From: Clostridium sp. CAG:413
Lineage (GTDB): Bacteria; Bacillota; Clostridia; Oscillospirales; Acutalibacteraceae
Length of the DNA stretch: 15,060 nt
Direction of reading: 5' to 3'
Assembly: GCA_000431775.1 (NCBI GenBank)
Contig: FR888217.1
Coordinates: 67,265 to 82,324 of the forward strand
How positions within the stretch are numbered: position 1 is the stretch's first letter; each line of letters opens with the position of its first letter. Below, one piece after another: positions 1 to 6,843 of the stretch. The notes beneath the pieces are model-generated. The model was not told the DNA's origin and did no database searches. It worked only from the letters and a program-made list of their open reading frames with translations. The position numbers and the translations under genes are program-made.

Positions 1-670
1 GAGCGGTGGCGTCGCCGTTGACAAGAGCCTTGTAAACGGTGAGCTTGAGCCAGCCGTCGAAGTCGGTAAGTATAGTCTTGATTTCGCCCGAAAGAGCATT
101 CTTGAGCAGACCGAAGTCAAGGGTGCCCGCAACGAGCTTCCTAAGGAAGTTCTCATTGTTGGCAAGCCAATTGATGATCATATAGAGAACATCAAGGTCG
201 GCTGCGCCACTGGCTCTGGTATTGGTAGGGTCAATGTAAGCATAGCTCTGGATGAGGCCGGTGTCCTTATCAAGCAGGTTACCGAAGGCTCCGAAGAAAT
301 CCGCAAAGGAAGCAAGGTTGCTGTGGTCAATGCCGTAAAGGAGATTGTAAAGAGTGTTGATAGAAGCGTCGATGCTGGAGAAATTCAGCCTGTCGATGCC
401 CGTAGCGCTCTTAACGGCGGACTTCGTGATACCTGAGAGACCCATATCCCCCCATGTCATGTTGAAGTCTGCCTCGGCAAGTATCTCGTCAAGCATATCA
501 AGGATGTAGGAGCATCCCTGCTCGGCAGAGAAATAATACTTCTCGAGGCTGTTGACGATGGGCTTGGTGTAATCCGACGATACGTTCTTTGCGTAGATCG
601 GCAGGCAAGCCGCAGACATGATCATGATAACTGCCATGACCATCGCCAAAAGTCGTGATGCCTTCTTCAT
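1..670 (-). CDS. Secreted protein of unknown function (N-terminal part, runs off the left edge)
   Basis: The frame is open for 223 codons from an ATG at 670 to the window edge without a stop, so only the N-terminal part is present. The start follows a GGAGG at 679-683 with an 8-base spacer. The first 27 or so residues form a classical signal peptide: MKK, a hydrophobic stretch rich in Met, Ala and Ile, then a likely cut after PIYA. There is no lipobox cysteine at the cut, so the product is probably exported and released or anchored further downstream. The remainder is Asp/Asn/Leu-rich with repeated hydrophobic helical patterns such as LDMLDEILAE and NLLYGIDHSN, and I recognise no catalytic motif. 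Similar long extracellular proteins occur in Ruminococcaceae, but I cannot name a family. A promoter lies upstream at 768-794. Export is well supported; function is unknown. Confidence 0.8.
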   Translation of the reverse strand, partial: MKKASRLLAMVMAVIMIMSAACLPIYAKNVSSDYTKPIVNSLEKYYFSAEQGCSYILDMLDEILAEADFNMTWGDMGLSGITKSAVKSATGIDRLNFSSIDASINTLYNLLYGIDHSNLASFADFFGAFGNLLDKDTGLIQSYAYIDPTNTRASGAADLDVLYMIINWLANNENFLRKLVAGTLDFGLLKNALSGEIKTILTDFDGWLKLTVYKALVNGDATA

Positions 671-767
671 ATTTTGCACCTCCATAATTTATTTGCGAGG
701 CTTCGCCCCGCCGACGCCCGTGCAATGAGCGCCAATCTTGCGGCTCAGGCCGCTATTTACATTACGT

Positions 768-794
768 ATTATATAAAGGGGATGTTGCGGACAA
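768..794 (-). promoter_or_regulatory. Probable sigma-A promoter of the secreted-protein gene
   Basis: On the minus strand a perfect TATAAT (773 down to 768) lies 15 bases after TTGTCC (794 down to 789). The spacer is short but the -10 is consensus. Transcription would start near 760 and leave a leader of about 90 bases before the ATG at 670. That leader contains a small GCGGC/GCCGC hairpin (740-753). The rest of the 671-885 gap is AT-rich and holds no gene. Confidence 0.5.
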
Positions 795-822
795 GGTGTG
801 CATTTTTTAACTTTTTGAAAAC

Positions 823-844
823 AAATTATGAATAAATTATGAAT
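823..844. repeat. Abutting 11-bp direct repeat upstream of the secreted-protein promoter
   Basis: The 11-mer AAATTATGAAT occurs twice with no gap and no mismatch (823-833 and 834-844). It lies about 60-85 bases upstream of the predicted transcription start near 760. A period of 11 bases is close to one DNA helical turn, so the copies would face the same side of the helix. It could be an activator or UP-like site, or chance repetition in AT-rich DNA. Confidence 0.6.
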
Positions 845-885
845 TTTACGGTTTTTTAGACACTTTTCACAATCTAATAGTGGGA

Positions 886-1530
886 TTATTGTTCACTCTG
901 CACTAAGTTCGGAAGCTCTGAAAGACTGTCGATGATCCGCGCATGTGCGGCGGCGAGACGTGCCGGCTGCTCGTGGCCGCTCGTCAGGAGCACGCAATCC
1001 GCGCCTATTTCGGCTGCCATTTCGGCGTCGTGCTCAAGGTCGCCGATGACCAAAACCGTGCCTTTTTCGGCGCCGTTTTGCCTCAGATAATCGACCGCCC
1101 GCTCTATCTTTGAGCCTGCGAGATAGTCGCTCGCGCCGAGTATTTTGTCAAAGAAGCGGGTAATGCCGTATTTCTTTATCCCCGCCTCTACGATATCGCT
1201 GTGAGATGAAGAAACGACTACCTGCCTCGCACCGCTGCGGGCAAAGAAATTCAGCGCCGTTTCCGCACCCTCAGAAAGCCCGCAGTCAAGCTCATGACGG
1301 GCGTAGCCCTCGTTGAACTGCTTGATTATCAGCTGATAATCGTCATTCGCCATGTCAAATACTTGCTCATAAAATTTGATTATCGGCACCCCGATGCATT
1401 CACGGTAGCGCACAAGGTCTATCGGCTCCTTGCCGCGAAGAGCGAGCATATCGTTGACGCTTGCAAGCGCAGCGCCCACATCGTCGAGCAAGGTGCCGTT
1501 CCAGTCCCATATAACATATTTATATTTCAT
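886..1530 (-). CDS. HAD-superfamily hydrolase (phosphoglycolate-phosphatase-like)
   Basis: A 214-residue protein of the size of Gph-like HAD phosphatases with a C1 cap. Visible motifs are motif I DWNGTLLDD at residues 9-17 (nucleophile Asp9), motif II around VVVSSSHSD, motif III Lys in GSKIERA, and motif IV GDLEHDAEMA. Motif I reads D-x-N rather than the usual D-x-D, so the second acidic residue is Asn; I recall this DWNGT form from a HAD subgroup of Firmicutes. The likely reaction is removal of phosphate from a small cytoplasmic metabolite, substrate unknown. I chose the ATG at 1530 because a GGAGG lies 8 bases upstream (1539-1543). A longer in-frame start at 1566 falls inside the terminator of the preceding gene and has no ribosome binding site. 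No separate promoter was found, so expression may depend on read-through. I see no clear terminator after 886. Confidence 0.88.
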   Translation of the reverse strand: MKYKYVIWDWNGTLLDDVGAALASVNDMLALRGKEPIDLVRYRECIGVPIIKFYEQVFDMANDDYQLIIKQFNEGYARHELDCGLSEGAETALNFFARSGARQVVVSSSHSDIVEAGIKKYGITRFFDKILGASDYLAGSKIERAVDYLRQNGAEKGTVLVIGDLEHDAEMAAEIGADCVLLTSGHEQPARLAAAHARIIDSLSELPNLVQSEQ

Positions 1531-1549
1531 TATATTTTCCTCCGTATAG

Positions 1550-1581
1550 AAAAAAAGCTGCCGCAACCACGGCGGCAGCTT
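1550..1581 (-). terminator. Rho-independent terminator after the small lipoprotein gene
   Basis: A perfect 10-bp inverted repeat (AAGCTGCCGC at 1555-1564 and its complement at 1572-1581) with a 7-base loop is followed on the minus strand by a run of seven T (1556 down to 1550). It lies 14 bases after the lipoprotein stop codon and only 6 bases before the ribosome binding site of the HAD gene, so it must shut off or attenuate transcription into that gene. Confidence 0.9.
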
Positions 1582-1594
1582 CTGAAATTACTGT

Positions 1595-2089
1595 TTATTT
1601 AATGAAATTCGCTTCACGCATTTCATATGTTTTATACCAATCGTCGTATGAAGCGCCGTCTGTCTTGGAATTCTTAAAGATAAGTATACGCTTCTCGTCG
1701 TCGCTCTTTGAGAGCTTGTCGTTGCCCCTGTCGCCTATCTTTTTGACCGCCTCATAATTGTCGGAATCCTTGAAAAACATATAGATCGTCGTTTGATTGA
1801 GATTCTTTTTCTTGTCAAATTCAAGGACGGTGAATTCGGTGCGGTCGTTATAATCTTCTTTAATAACTATCCTTTTGCCGTCAACGGTCTTGCCGATCTC
1901 CTTCTCGACGCTGCCCATCTCCTCGGCTATCTCGGACTCGACCTTGAGCGACTCCGCAGCACGCTCGGATTCTCTTGCCTCGAGCGAGGCTTTGCGCTCC
2001 TCATAGGTCAGATCCTTTTGCTTAACGCTGCACGAGGCGAGCGACACGGCGGCCGCCAATATCAAAAGAGCTGCTATCAATTTCTTCAT
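1595..2089 (-). CDS. Small lipoprotein of unknown function
   Basis: A 164-residue protein with a lipoprotein signal: MKK, a hydrophobic core, and the lipobox LASC with the lipidated cysteine at position 20. It should be anchored to the outer face of the cytoplasmic membrane. Residues about 27-70 are strongly charged (Glu, Arg, Lys) with a heptad-like pattern, probably a helix or coiled coil that lifts the rest off the membrane. The C-terminal part (about 70-164) alternates charged and hydrophobic residues as in a small beta-rich domain (KRIVIKED, FTVLEFD, TIYMFFKD). I recognise no family or catalytic site. The start is supported by AGGGGAG about 8 bases upstream of the ATG at 2089. It has its own promoter (2124-2152) and terminator (1550-1581), so it looks like a single-gene unit. 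Confidence 0.82.
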   Translation of the reverse strand: MKKLIAALLILAAAVSLASCSVKQKDLTYEERKASLEARESERAAESLKVESEIAEEMGSVEKEIGKTVDGKRIVIKEDYNDRTEFTVLEFDKKKNLNQTTIYMFFKDSDNYEAVKKIGDRGNDKLSKSDDEKRILIFKNSKTDGASYDDWYKTYEMREANFIK

Positions 2090-2123
2090 TGAAATACTCC
2101 CCTTTTTAACTATTCACATTAAA

Positions 2124-2152
2124 ATAGTGACACATTTGAGGCAAAATGTCAA
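2124..2152 (-). promoter_or_regulatory. Sigma-A-type promoter of the small lipoprotein gene
   Basis: A consensus TTGACA (2152 down to 2147) is followed after exactly 17 bases by CACTAT (2129 down to 2124). The -35 is perfect; the -10 keeps the key A at position 2 and the terminal AT. It lies 35 bases upstream of the lipoprotein start codon. Confidence 0.6.
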
Positions 2153-2188
2153 CGGTTTCATAGAAAATTAACATTTCCGCAACGGCAA

Positions 2189-2216
2189 TTCAACATTTAC
2201 GGGCGATGCTGATAAT
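2189..2216 (+). promoter_or_regulatory. Possible promoter of the MGMT-like gene
   Basis: GATAAT (2211-2216), one base from the -10 consensus, lies 16 bases after TTCAAC (2189-2194), a weak -35. It ends 23 bases before the ATG at 2240, which leaves a very short leader that still includes the GGAGG at 2229-2233. Confidence 0.35.
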
Positions 2217-2239
2217 AACAAGCTTCACGGAGGAACACC

Positions 2240-2551
2240 ATGAATACTTTTGAAAAGATCTATGAAATCGTCAAGCGCATACCGCGCGGCAAGGTGGCCT
2301 CATACGGCCTTGTCGCCGCAATGGCGGGCAATCCCCGCTGGGCGAGAGTGGTCGGCTACGCCCTGCATGTCAACCCCGAGCCGGGCAAGATTCCCTGCCA
2401 CCGGGTCGTGACGAAAGACGGCTGCTTATCAAGCGCATTTGCCTTCGGCGGCGAGAATATGCAGCGGCTGCTGCTCAGCGAGGAGGGCGTTGAATTCCTC
2501 GAGGACGGCAGGATCGACATGAAAAAATATCTCTGGGACGGCTCACTTTGA
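2240..2551 (+). CDS. MGMT-family DNA-binding protein, single-domain form
   Basis: A 103-residue protein matching only the C-terminal DNA-binding domain of O6-alkylguanine-DNA alkyltransferases (COG3695-type). It shows RIPRGKVASYG (residues 13-23) with Tyr22, the ARVVGYAL segment with Arg37 in the place of the arginine finger, and the IPCHRVV active-site motif at 51-57. Cys53, the alkyl acceptor of true MGMT, is kept, whereas the alkyltransferase-like (ATL) proteins of this size carry Trp or Ala there. It may therefore either repair alkylated guanine itself or flag lesions for excision repair. The Asn-His-Glu-Cys network partners of full-length enzymes cannot be judged, because the N-terminal domain is absent. 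GGAGG at 2229-2233 lies 6 bases before the ATG. The 3' end overlaps the convergent CapA-like gene by 9 bases. The gene stands alone on its strand. Confidence 0.9.
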   Translation: MNTFEKIYEIVKRIPRGKVASYGLVAAMAGNPRWARVVGYALHVNPEPGKIPCHRVVTKDGCLSSAFAFGGENMQRLLLSEEGVEFLEDGRIDMKKYLWDGSL

Positions 2552-3847
2552 GGTGACGATACCGTCGTCGCTGATGCTCACGCCCTGCGGCTCATAGCTC
2601 TCGACCCTGTCAAAAAGCGCTCTGCGCTCATTTTCGGCGGTCAGCAGCCTTGTTTCGCAGCCCTTTTGAAGCAGCGGCAATATCTGAGTCTGCACATTCA
2701 TATCTTTATCGACCGTAAAGGTCATCACACAGGAGTCAAGGGTCTTGCTGTTGAACCAGAAGTTACCCACGCTGTATATAATAGGTTTGTTTTTATAAAA
2801 TTCCATGCCCTGAAGGCAATGGGTATGCGCCCCGACTATCACATCCGCGCCCGCGTCGATGTATTCACGCGCGCCCTTTATCTGCGCCTGCTCGAGGGCG
2901 GTGGAATTCTCCGTGCCCCAGTGGACATAGACAAACAGCAGGTCGCACTGCGCCCGCGCATCCTTGATAACATTGAGAAAGTCGGCGTTGTCATATGTGC
3001 CCATGACGCCGGGAGTATCCGCCGTCGAAACGGGGGTAAAACGCACCTTTTCCGCTCGGCTGGCGGCCACGATGCCGACCTTGCAGCCGTTAATAACAAA
3101 ATAACAGCCCTTCTTGGCTTCCTCAATATTCCTGCCGGCTCCTATATACGGGATGCCGGCTTTTTTAAGGTTATCGAGCGTGTCATAGAATGCGTCCTCG
3201 CCGTAATCAAAGACATGATTATTTGCAAGAGAAACGATATCCGCACCCATATCTTTGAGTATGGAGAGCGAGGATTCCGGCGCTTGGAAGGTCCACGATT
3301 TATTATAGAGAGGCTTCCCCCTGCTGCCGCTCGAAAATTCGTGATTTATAAGGAAAATATCCGAGCTTTTAAGGTGATCGACTATCTTTTGGTCGATGCA
3401 CTTGCCGAGCACGCCGCCCTTAGCCTTGGCGTGAACCATCGGAGCAAAATCGGGGTCGAGCAGGATATCGCCAACAAAGGAAACGGTAAAGCTGTCGCTG
3501 CCGTTATTGCCGAAATCGAAGATATTATCGGCATTCAGCGCGCCGTTCAGGGTGTCACAGACCACATGACGTGTAAAGCCCGTGACCTTGCGCCATGTAG
3601 AATCGTCAAAAGATCCGCTCTGTGCCTCGGCAACGAGCTGCTGCGATTTTTCCTCGCCGAGCTGCTTCAAAAAATCAGCGGAAACGGTGAAACCTGCGGC
3701 CTCGGAGACAACGCGAGAGGCATTGTCATAGTTGAATTCGGCAGTCCACGCAAAGGCGGCCGCCACCTGCTCATTGTCGAGCCGTCTGCACGAGCAGAGA
3801 GTGCAGAGCAACGCCGCAATAAGCAGCAAAACGGATAATTTTTTCAC
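2543..3847 (-). CDS. CapA-family metallophosphatase-like lipoprotein
   Basis: A 434-residue protein of the CapA/PGA_cap family. N-terminal lipobox LCSC has the lipidated cysteine at position 20; residues about 21-118 form a family-unlike N-terminal region; the CapA domain starts near 119. Motifs in order: FVGDILLD (124-131), NHE (168-170), LANNHVFDYG (207-216), VHWGTE (308-313), GAHTH (339-343), YSVGNF (358-363). These are the metal-binding and structural motifs of the calcineurin-like CapA fold. CapA proteins are linked to poly-gamma-glutamate capsule export, but capB and capC homologs are not next to it here, so a role in a capsule is only a possibility. The start is GTG: the codon just upstream in frame is a stop (TAA), and AAGGAG lies 11 bases before it. 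It is the last gene of the operon that begins at 6760, 23 bases after the Cys-cluster gene. Confidence 0.9.
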   Translation of the reverse strand: MKKLSVLLLIAALLCTLCSCRRLDNEQVAAAFAWTAEFNYDNASRVVSEAAGFTVSADFLKQLGEEKSQQLVAEAQSGSFDDSTWRKVTGFTRHVVCDTLNGALNADNIFDFGNNGSDSFTVSFVGDILLDPDFAPMVHAKAKGGVLGKCIDQKIVDHLKSSDIFLINHEFSSGSRGKPLYNKSWTFQAPESSLSILKDMGADIVSLANNHVFDYGEDAFYDTLDNLKKAGIPYIGAGRNIEEAKKGCYFVINGCKVGIVAASRAEKVRFTPVSTADTPGVMGTYDNADFLNVIKDARAQCDLLFVYVHWGTENSTALEQAQIKGAREYIDAGADVIVGAHTHCLQGMEFYKNKPIIYSVGNFWFNSKTLDSCVMTFTVDKDMNVQTQILPLLQKGCETRLLTAENERRALFDRVESYEPQGVSISDDGIVTSK

Positions 3848-3870
3848 TTAATACACAACTCCTTATACAA

Positions 3871-4371
3871 TCAGCCGAGTCTCTCATGCAGCTCGATAAT
3901 TTCAAGCAACTCAAGGCTTACAGCCTTCATATATTCCTTAATTTTCTCGTCCCGCACAAGGTACATTGCCGCCCTTCTGACGGCGCGTGCAAAGGACGGG
4001 TCGATAGGTTTAACTCCTCTTGAAAGCGGGCACATTCCCGCCCTCGGATCCATGATAACTTCAATATTCACCCTTCCGTCCTCCTCGGTCACGAGCGGAA
4101 ACAGCGGAAAGATACGGCAGGCAAGCGGGCGTTCGCGGCGGTCGCATTCACCCGAGCAGATCACCATGGGTTGACCGTGGTTTCCCTCGGCTTCGCACAG
4201 CGCAAAGCCCTCCTTATCAGTGAAGAGTTCCTCCTCGCCAGGGTAAAGCCACATGCCTTTACCGTCACCTCGGCAGCAAAGCCCGTCACAGAGCCTGCCG
4301 CAGTTATAAAAGCCGAGCGGCGTTTTGTGATAAAGCAGCTCATAGGCCTCTTTCAAAGCGGGTGATATCAT
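3871..4371 (-). CDS. YkgJ-like cysteine-cluster protein
   Basis: A 166-residue soluble protein with nine cysteines at 24, 28, 32, 33, 59, 72, 76, 85 and 114. The block NCGRLCDGLCC and the later RPLACRIFPLFP segment (81-92) resemble the YkgJ/UPF0153 family, whose Cys-rich box is thought to bind zinc or an iron-sulfur cluster; the biochemical role of the family is not established. A basic helix-rich tail (about 125-163) follows. I chose the ATG at 4371 because it overlaps the stop of the GH84 gene as ATGA (4371-4368), the usual sign of translational coupling, with AAGGA about 10 bases upstream. A longer in-frame start at 4416 would lie within the GH84 coding region. Its position in the operon suggests work with the same aminosugar substrates, but nothing in the sequence says how. 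Confidence 0.8.
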   Translation of the reverse strand: MISPALKEAYELLYHKTPLGFYNCGRLCDGLCCRGDGKGMWLYPGEEELFTDKEGFALCEAEGNHGQPMVICSGECDRRERPLACRIFPLFPLVTEEDGRVNIEVIMDPRAGMCPLSRGVKPIDPSFARAVRRAAMYLVRDEKIKEYMKAVSLELLEIIELHERLG

Positions 4372-6026
4372 AACGAAAGCATCCTTTCGGAGAATTCTTG
4401 GAGTGAAAAGTCGCAAAGCGTCCTCGGGTCGACCATGTATCGACTCAGTAGGTCGGCGACTTTATTTTTTTGCTCTTGAGAGCTGTCGGACAGCAGCATC
4501 GCCGCCGATTCAAACAGCTCGCAGGCAACGGCATATTTATTGAGCCACGGCTCCGCCTCAAGCCGCAGCGGGTCTTTCGGATCAAGCGCCGTGAGAGCGC
4601 CTTTCATCTTATCCGCATATGCAAGCAGAATTTGCTGCGCCCTTTGTCTGTTGCCCGAGAACAATTCCTGATTTGCCGCCGCAATCGCGGAATTCAGCCC
4701 CGGCGAATTTTCAACCTTTAAGCATGAGGTCAGCAGATTCTCGACAAACGGCATCAAAGCCTCTTTTTTATCGCCGAAAACGATCTCACACGTTTTTTGC
4801 CACGAAGCGACGCCGTCATATTTCGTAGGCGCCCAAAGATAGTCACAAACGGTGAGTAAAGGTATTCTGCTTGACAGCGGATAGGGCATCACATTCGATA
4901 TCAGCCCCTCGGCGAAGCGGTAAAGTCCGCTTTCACGCCCGCTGAGGTAGCCAATATGCAGCTCATTATACATCTCCGCATCGTTGACGGGGAAATTATC
5001 CCAATAGAGCGGCCGTCTTGCGGTCGAGTGGGTGAATATGAGCGCCTCGGGCACGGTCAGCTCCTGAGAGCAGATGTTTTTGCCCGTCCAAAAGAGCGAA
5101 ACATCGCCGTCGATCCCCCTGCCGAGCTTTGAGATATAATATTCCTCGCCGCTGCCGTGATAGACGAGCGGGCAGACGGTCAATCGGCTTTTAGGGTCAA
5201 GCTCCTTCAAAAATGCGTTGAATCGGTTGATGATATATATGTGTGCGTTCGCTGCATCGCCGCCGAAGCGCTGCTTATCCTCCTCGTAAAAGAGGTTGTC
5301 GGGGATATCGTCGAGCAAAAGCCCGAAATTGCGTATTCCGATACTGTAAAGCTGTTCAACTTTACATTTCAAAAGCTCAAAGTCCTCGTCGGAGGAGTAA
5401 CAAATGCTCAGGCCGGGGGCTATACAGTAATAAATATCGACAAAATTCTCACGCCCGATATCGGCAAGCTCTTTCAGCTCGGCAAGCTCGGTCTCGGGGT
5501 AAAGCTCGCTCCATTTTTCGCGGTGATACGGGTCGTCCTTCGGGGCGTAATAATATGTATTCATGCCGTACTCCGCCATCATTTTGAGCGTGCTTTTTCT
5601 TGTCTCAAAGCTCCACGGAGAGCCGTAAAACCCTTCTATATAGCCCCTCTCGGCGAACAGCGGGTAATCCTCAATACTGCCGAGCGGTACTTCTCCGCGC
5701 CGCAGCATTTGCCTCACCCTGCAAAGGGCGCGGAACAGGCTCCTTTTGCCCGAAACGGTGAGACGCATATGCACATTTCCGTCGGTCTCTGAGGTATCAA
5801 TAAAGTATTTTTCGTCCGTCAGGCGGCAGGCTTCCTCTATATATTCGGTGCTGCGGTCATTTTTGCGTATTATCGTTATGTAAAGTTTATCAGCTTTACA
5901 GATATTCAAAGAAAACTCTGATAAAAGCCCAGCCGCATATGCGGCCTCAAAGCCGTCAACGGCTATATTGAAGCTGCCTTTTGCCGCTCCGAGGGTATTT
6001 ATCGACTGCATTGAGGGATAAATCAT
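4368..6026 (-). CDS. GH84 beta-N-acetylglucosaminidase, cytoplasmic
   Basis: A 552-residue glycoside hydrolase of family 84 (O-GlcNAcase/NagJ type), which hydrolyses terminal beta-linked GlcNAc by substrate-assisted catalysis. Residues about 1-118 fit the small alpha/beta domain that precedes the barrel. The catalytic barrel shows ERGYIEGFYGSPWS (126-139), the signature YYYAPKDDPYHR (158-169), the catalytic Asp pair in LLLDD (Asp239, Asp240), WTGKN (313-317) and YWDNFPVND (341-349). A helical C-terminal region follows from about 410. There is no signal peptide, lipobox or dockerin, unlike many secreted GH84 enzymes, so it should act on imported or internally made substrates. The ATG overlaps the stop of the SIS gene as ATGA (6026-6023), with AAGGAG upstream in the SIS reading frame; the 3' end overlaps the next gene the same way. 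Family assignment is firm; the natural substrate is not known. Confidence 0.94.
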   Translation of the reverse strand: MIYPSMQSINTLGAAKGSFNIAVDGFEAAYAAGLLSEFSLNICKADKLYITIIRKNDRSTEYIEEACRLTDEKYFIDTSETDGNVHMRLTVSGKRSLFRALCRVRQMLRRGEVPLGSIEDYPLFAERGYIEGFYGSPWSFETRKSTLKMMAEYGMNTYYYAPKDDPYHREKWSELYPETELAELKELADIGRENFVDIYYCIAPGLSICYSSDEDFELLKCKVEQLYSIGIRNFGLLLDDIPDNLFYEEDKQRFGGDAANAHIYIINRFNAFLKELDPKSRLTVCPLVYHGSGEEYYISKLGRGIDGDVSLFWTGKNICSQELTVPEALIFTHSTARRPLYWDNFPVNDAEMYNELHIGYLSGRESGLYRFAEGLISNVMPYPLSSRIPLLTVCDYLWAPTKYDGVASWQKTCEIVFGDKKEALMPFVENLLTSCLKVENSPGLNSAIAAANQELFSGNRQRAQQILLAYADKMKGALTALDPKDPLRLEAEPWLNKYAVACELFESAAMLLSDSSQEQKNKVADLLSRYMVDPRTLCDFSLQEFSERMLSL

Positions 6027-6760
6027 AGCGACCTTATCTCCTTGGCATATTTCTTGACGTATGCGGCATTGATCTCGTCGCCGCCGTCAACATTACTGCT
6101 GGCGAATACTTCAGGCTCTACACCCCGCTCAAGCATCAGTTCGACTGCCCTTGCCTCAATTGCGTTGAGTATTGCCGCGCCCGCCGAAGTCGAGGTGGGG
6201 GCGACTTTTTTATCAAAGCCGTCAAACGCCATACTCGCGTCGCCCACGCAGCCGCAGTTATCTATCACGATATCGGCGAGCTGATACAGCTTCTTGCCGC
6301 TCGAGTGGCGTGAAGAGCCGCTGAGGGTGTGGCTCATATTTGTTATCGCCACGGTCGGGATTCCACACCCCCTCGCCTTGATCGCAAGGTCTATCGCAAC
6401 GCCGTTCCTGCCCGAATTTGAGAAAAGGAACAGCATATCGCCCTTTTTGACCCCGAAATGCTCAAAGAGTATCTCGCCGTAGCCCTCAAGGCGCTCAAGT
6501 TCGGTGCTCTTGGAGGCGGATTCGTGCAGCATGAGCGAGGTCTCAAGCATCGGGTCGACGTTGACAAGCCCGCCCGCGCGGTAAAACAGCTCCTCAGCGA
6601 GCATATGCGAATGCCCCGTGCCGAAAGCGTGGACGCGCCCGCCGCCGCAGAGGGTGTCGCTCATTAGGCGAGCCGCTGCCTCGATATTATCGCCCTGATC
6701 GCCGCTTATACGCTCGATGATGTCTATCAAATTCTTTAAGTATTCCTGCGCCTTGGTCAC
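6023..6760 (-). CDS. SIS-domain protein, UPF0309 type (phosphosugar binding)
   Basis: A 245-residue SIS-fold protein of the UPF0309/COG4821 group, whose members are thought to bind or isomerise phosphosugars but lack a firm assay. Key segments are FGTGHSHMLAEELFYRAGG (46-64), the sugar-phosphate loop SNSGRNGVAID (114-124) and TSTSAGAAI (189-197). I chose the GTG at 6760: it has GGGGG at 6769-6773 with an 8-base spacer and gives the family's usual length of about 245 residues. In-frame ATGs further upstream (6859 and 6802) lie at or before the predicted promoter and have no ribosome binding site. It is the first gene of the four-gene operon and is coupled by ATGA to a GH84 N-acetylglucosaminidase, which makes an N-acetylaminosugar phosphate a plausible ligand. 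That link is inference. Confidence 0.88.
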   Translation of the reverse strand: MTKAQEYLKNLIDIIERISGDQGDNIEAAARLMSDTLCGGGRVHAFGTGHSHMLAEELFYRAGGLVNVDPMLETSLMLHESASKSTELERLEGYGEILFEHFGVKKGDMLFLFSNSGRNGVAIDLAIKARGCGIPTVAITNMSHTLSGSSRHSSGKKLYQLADIVIDNCGCVGDASMAFDGFDKKVAPTSTSAGAAILNAIEARAVELMLERGVEPEVFASSNVDGGDEINAAYVKKYAKEIRSL

Positions 6761-6800
6761 GGTACAGACCCCCATCATAAAGATATAGGATATATTTTCC

Positions 6801-6829
6801 ATTTTAGCGGTTTTTGACCGAAATATCAA
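6801..6829 (-). promoter_or_regulatory. Sigma-A promoter of the SIS-GH84-CapA operon
   Basis: On the minus strand TTGATA (6829 down to 6824) and TAAAAT (6806 down to 6801) are separated by exactly 17 bases, both one base from consensus. Transcription would start near 6795, about 35 bases before the GTG at 6760, which also rules out the longer reading of the SIS gene. A CGGT/ACCG inverted repeat (6808-6820) sits in the spacer and could be an operator half, but it is only 4 bp per arm. Confidence 0.7.
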
Positions 6830-6843
6830 GTTTTCTTTTAAAA

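Noticed and set aside
498..725. 75-codon minus-strand frame at the start of the secreted-protein gene
   Set aside because: It overlaps in another frame the signal-peptide-encoding gene, which has the well-placed GGAGG at 679-683.
860..885. Imperfect ACAAT/ATTGT hairpin after the HAD stop as a terminator
   Set aside because: The stem is only 5 bp and no T run follows on the minus strand.
2666..3838. 390-codon open frame on the plus strand across the CapA-like gene
   Set aside because: It is a shadow of the opposite strand: no ribosome binding site, no recognisable motif, and the minus frame carries all CapA motifs.
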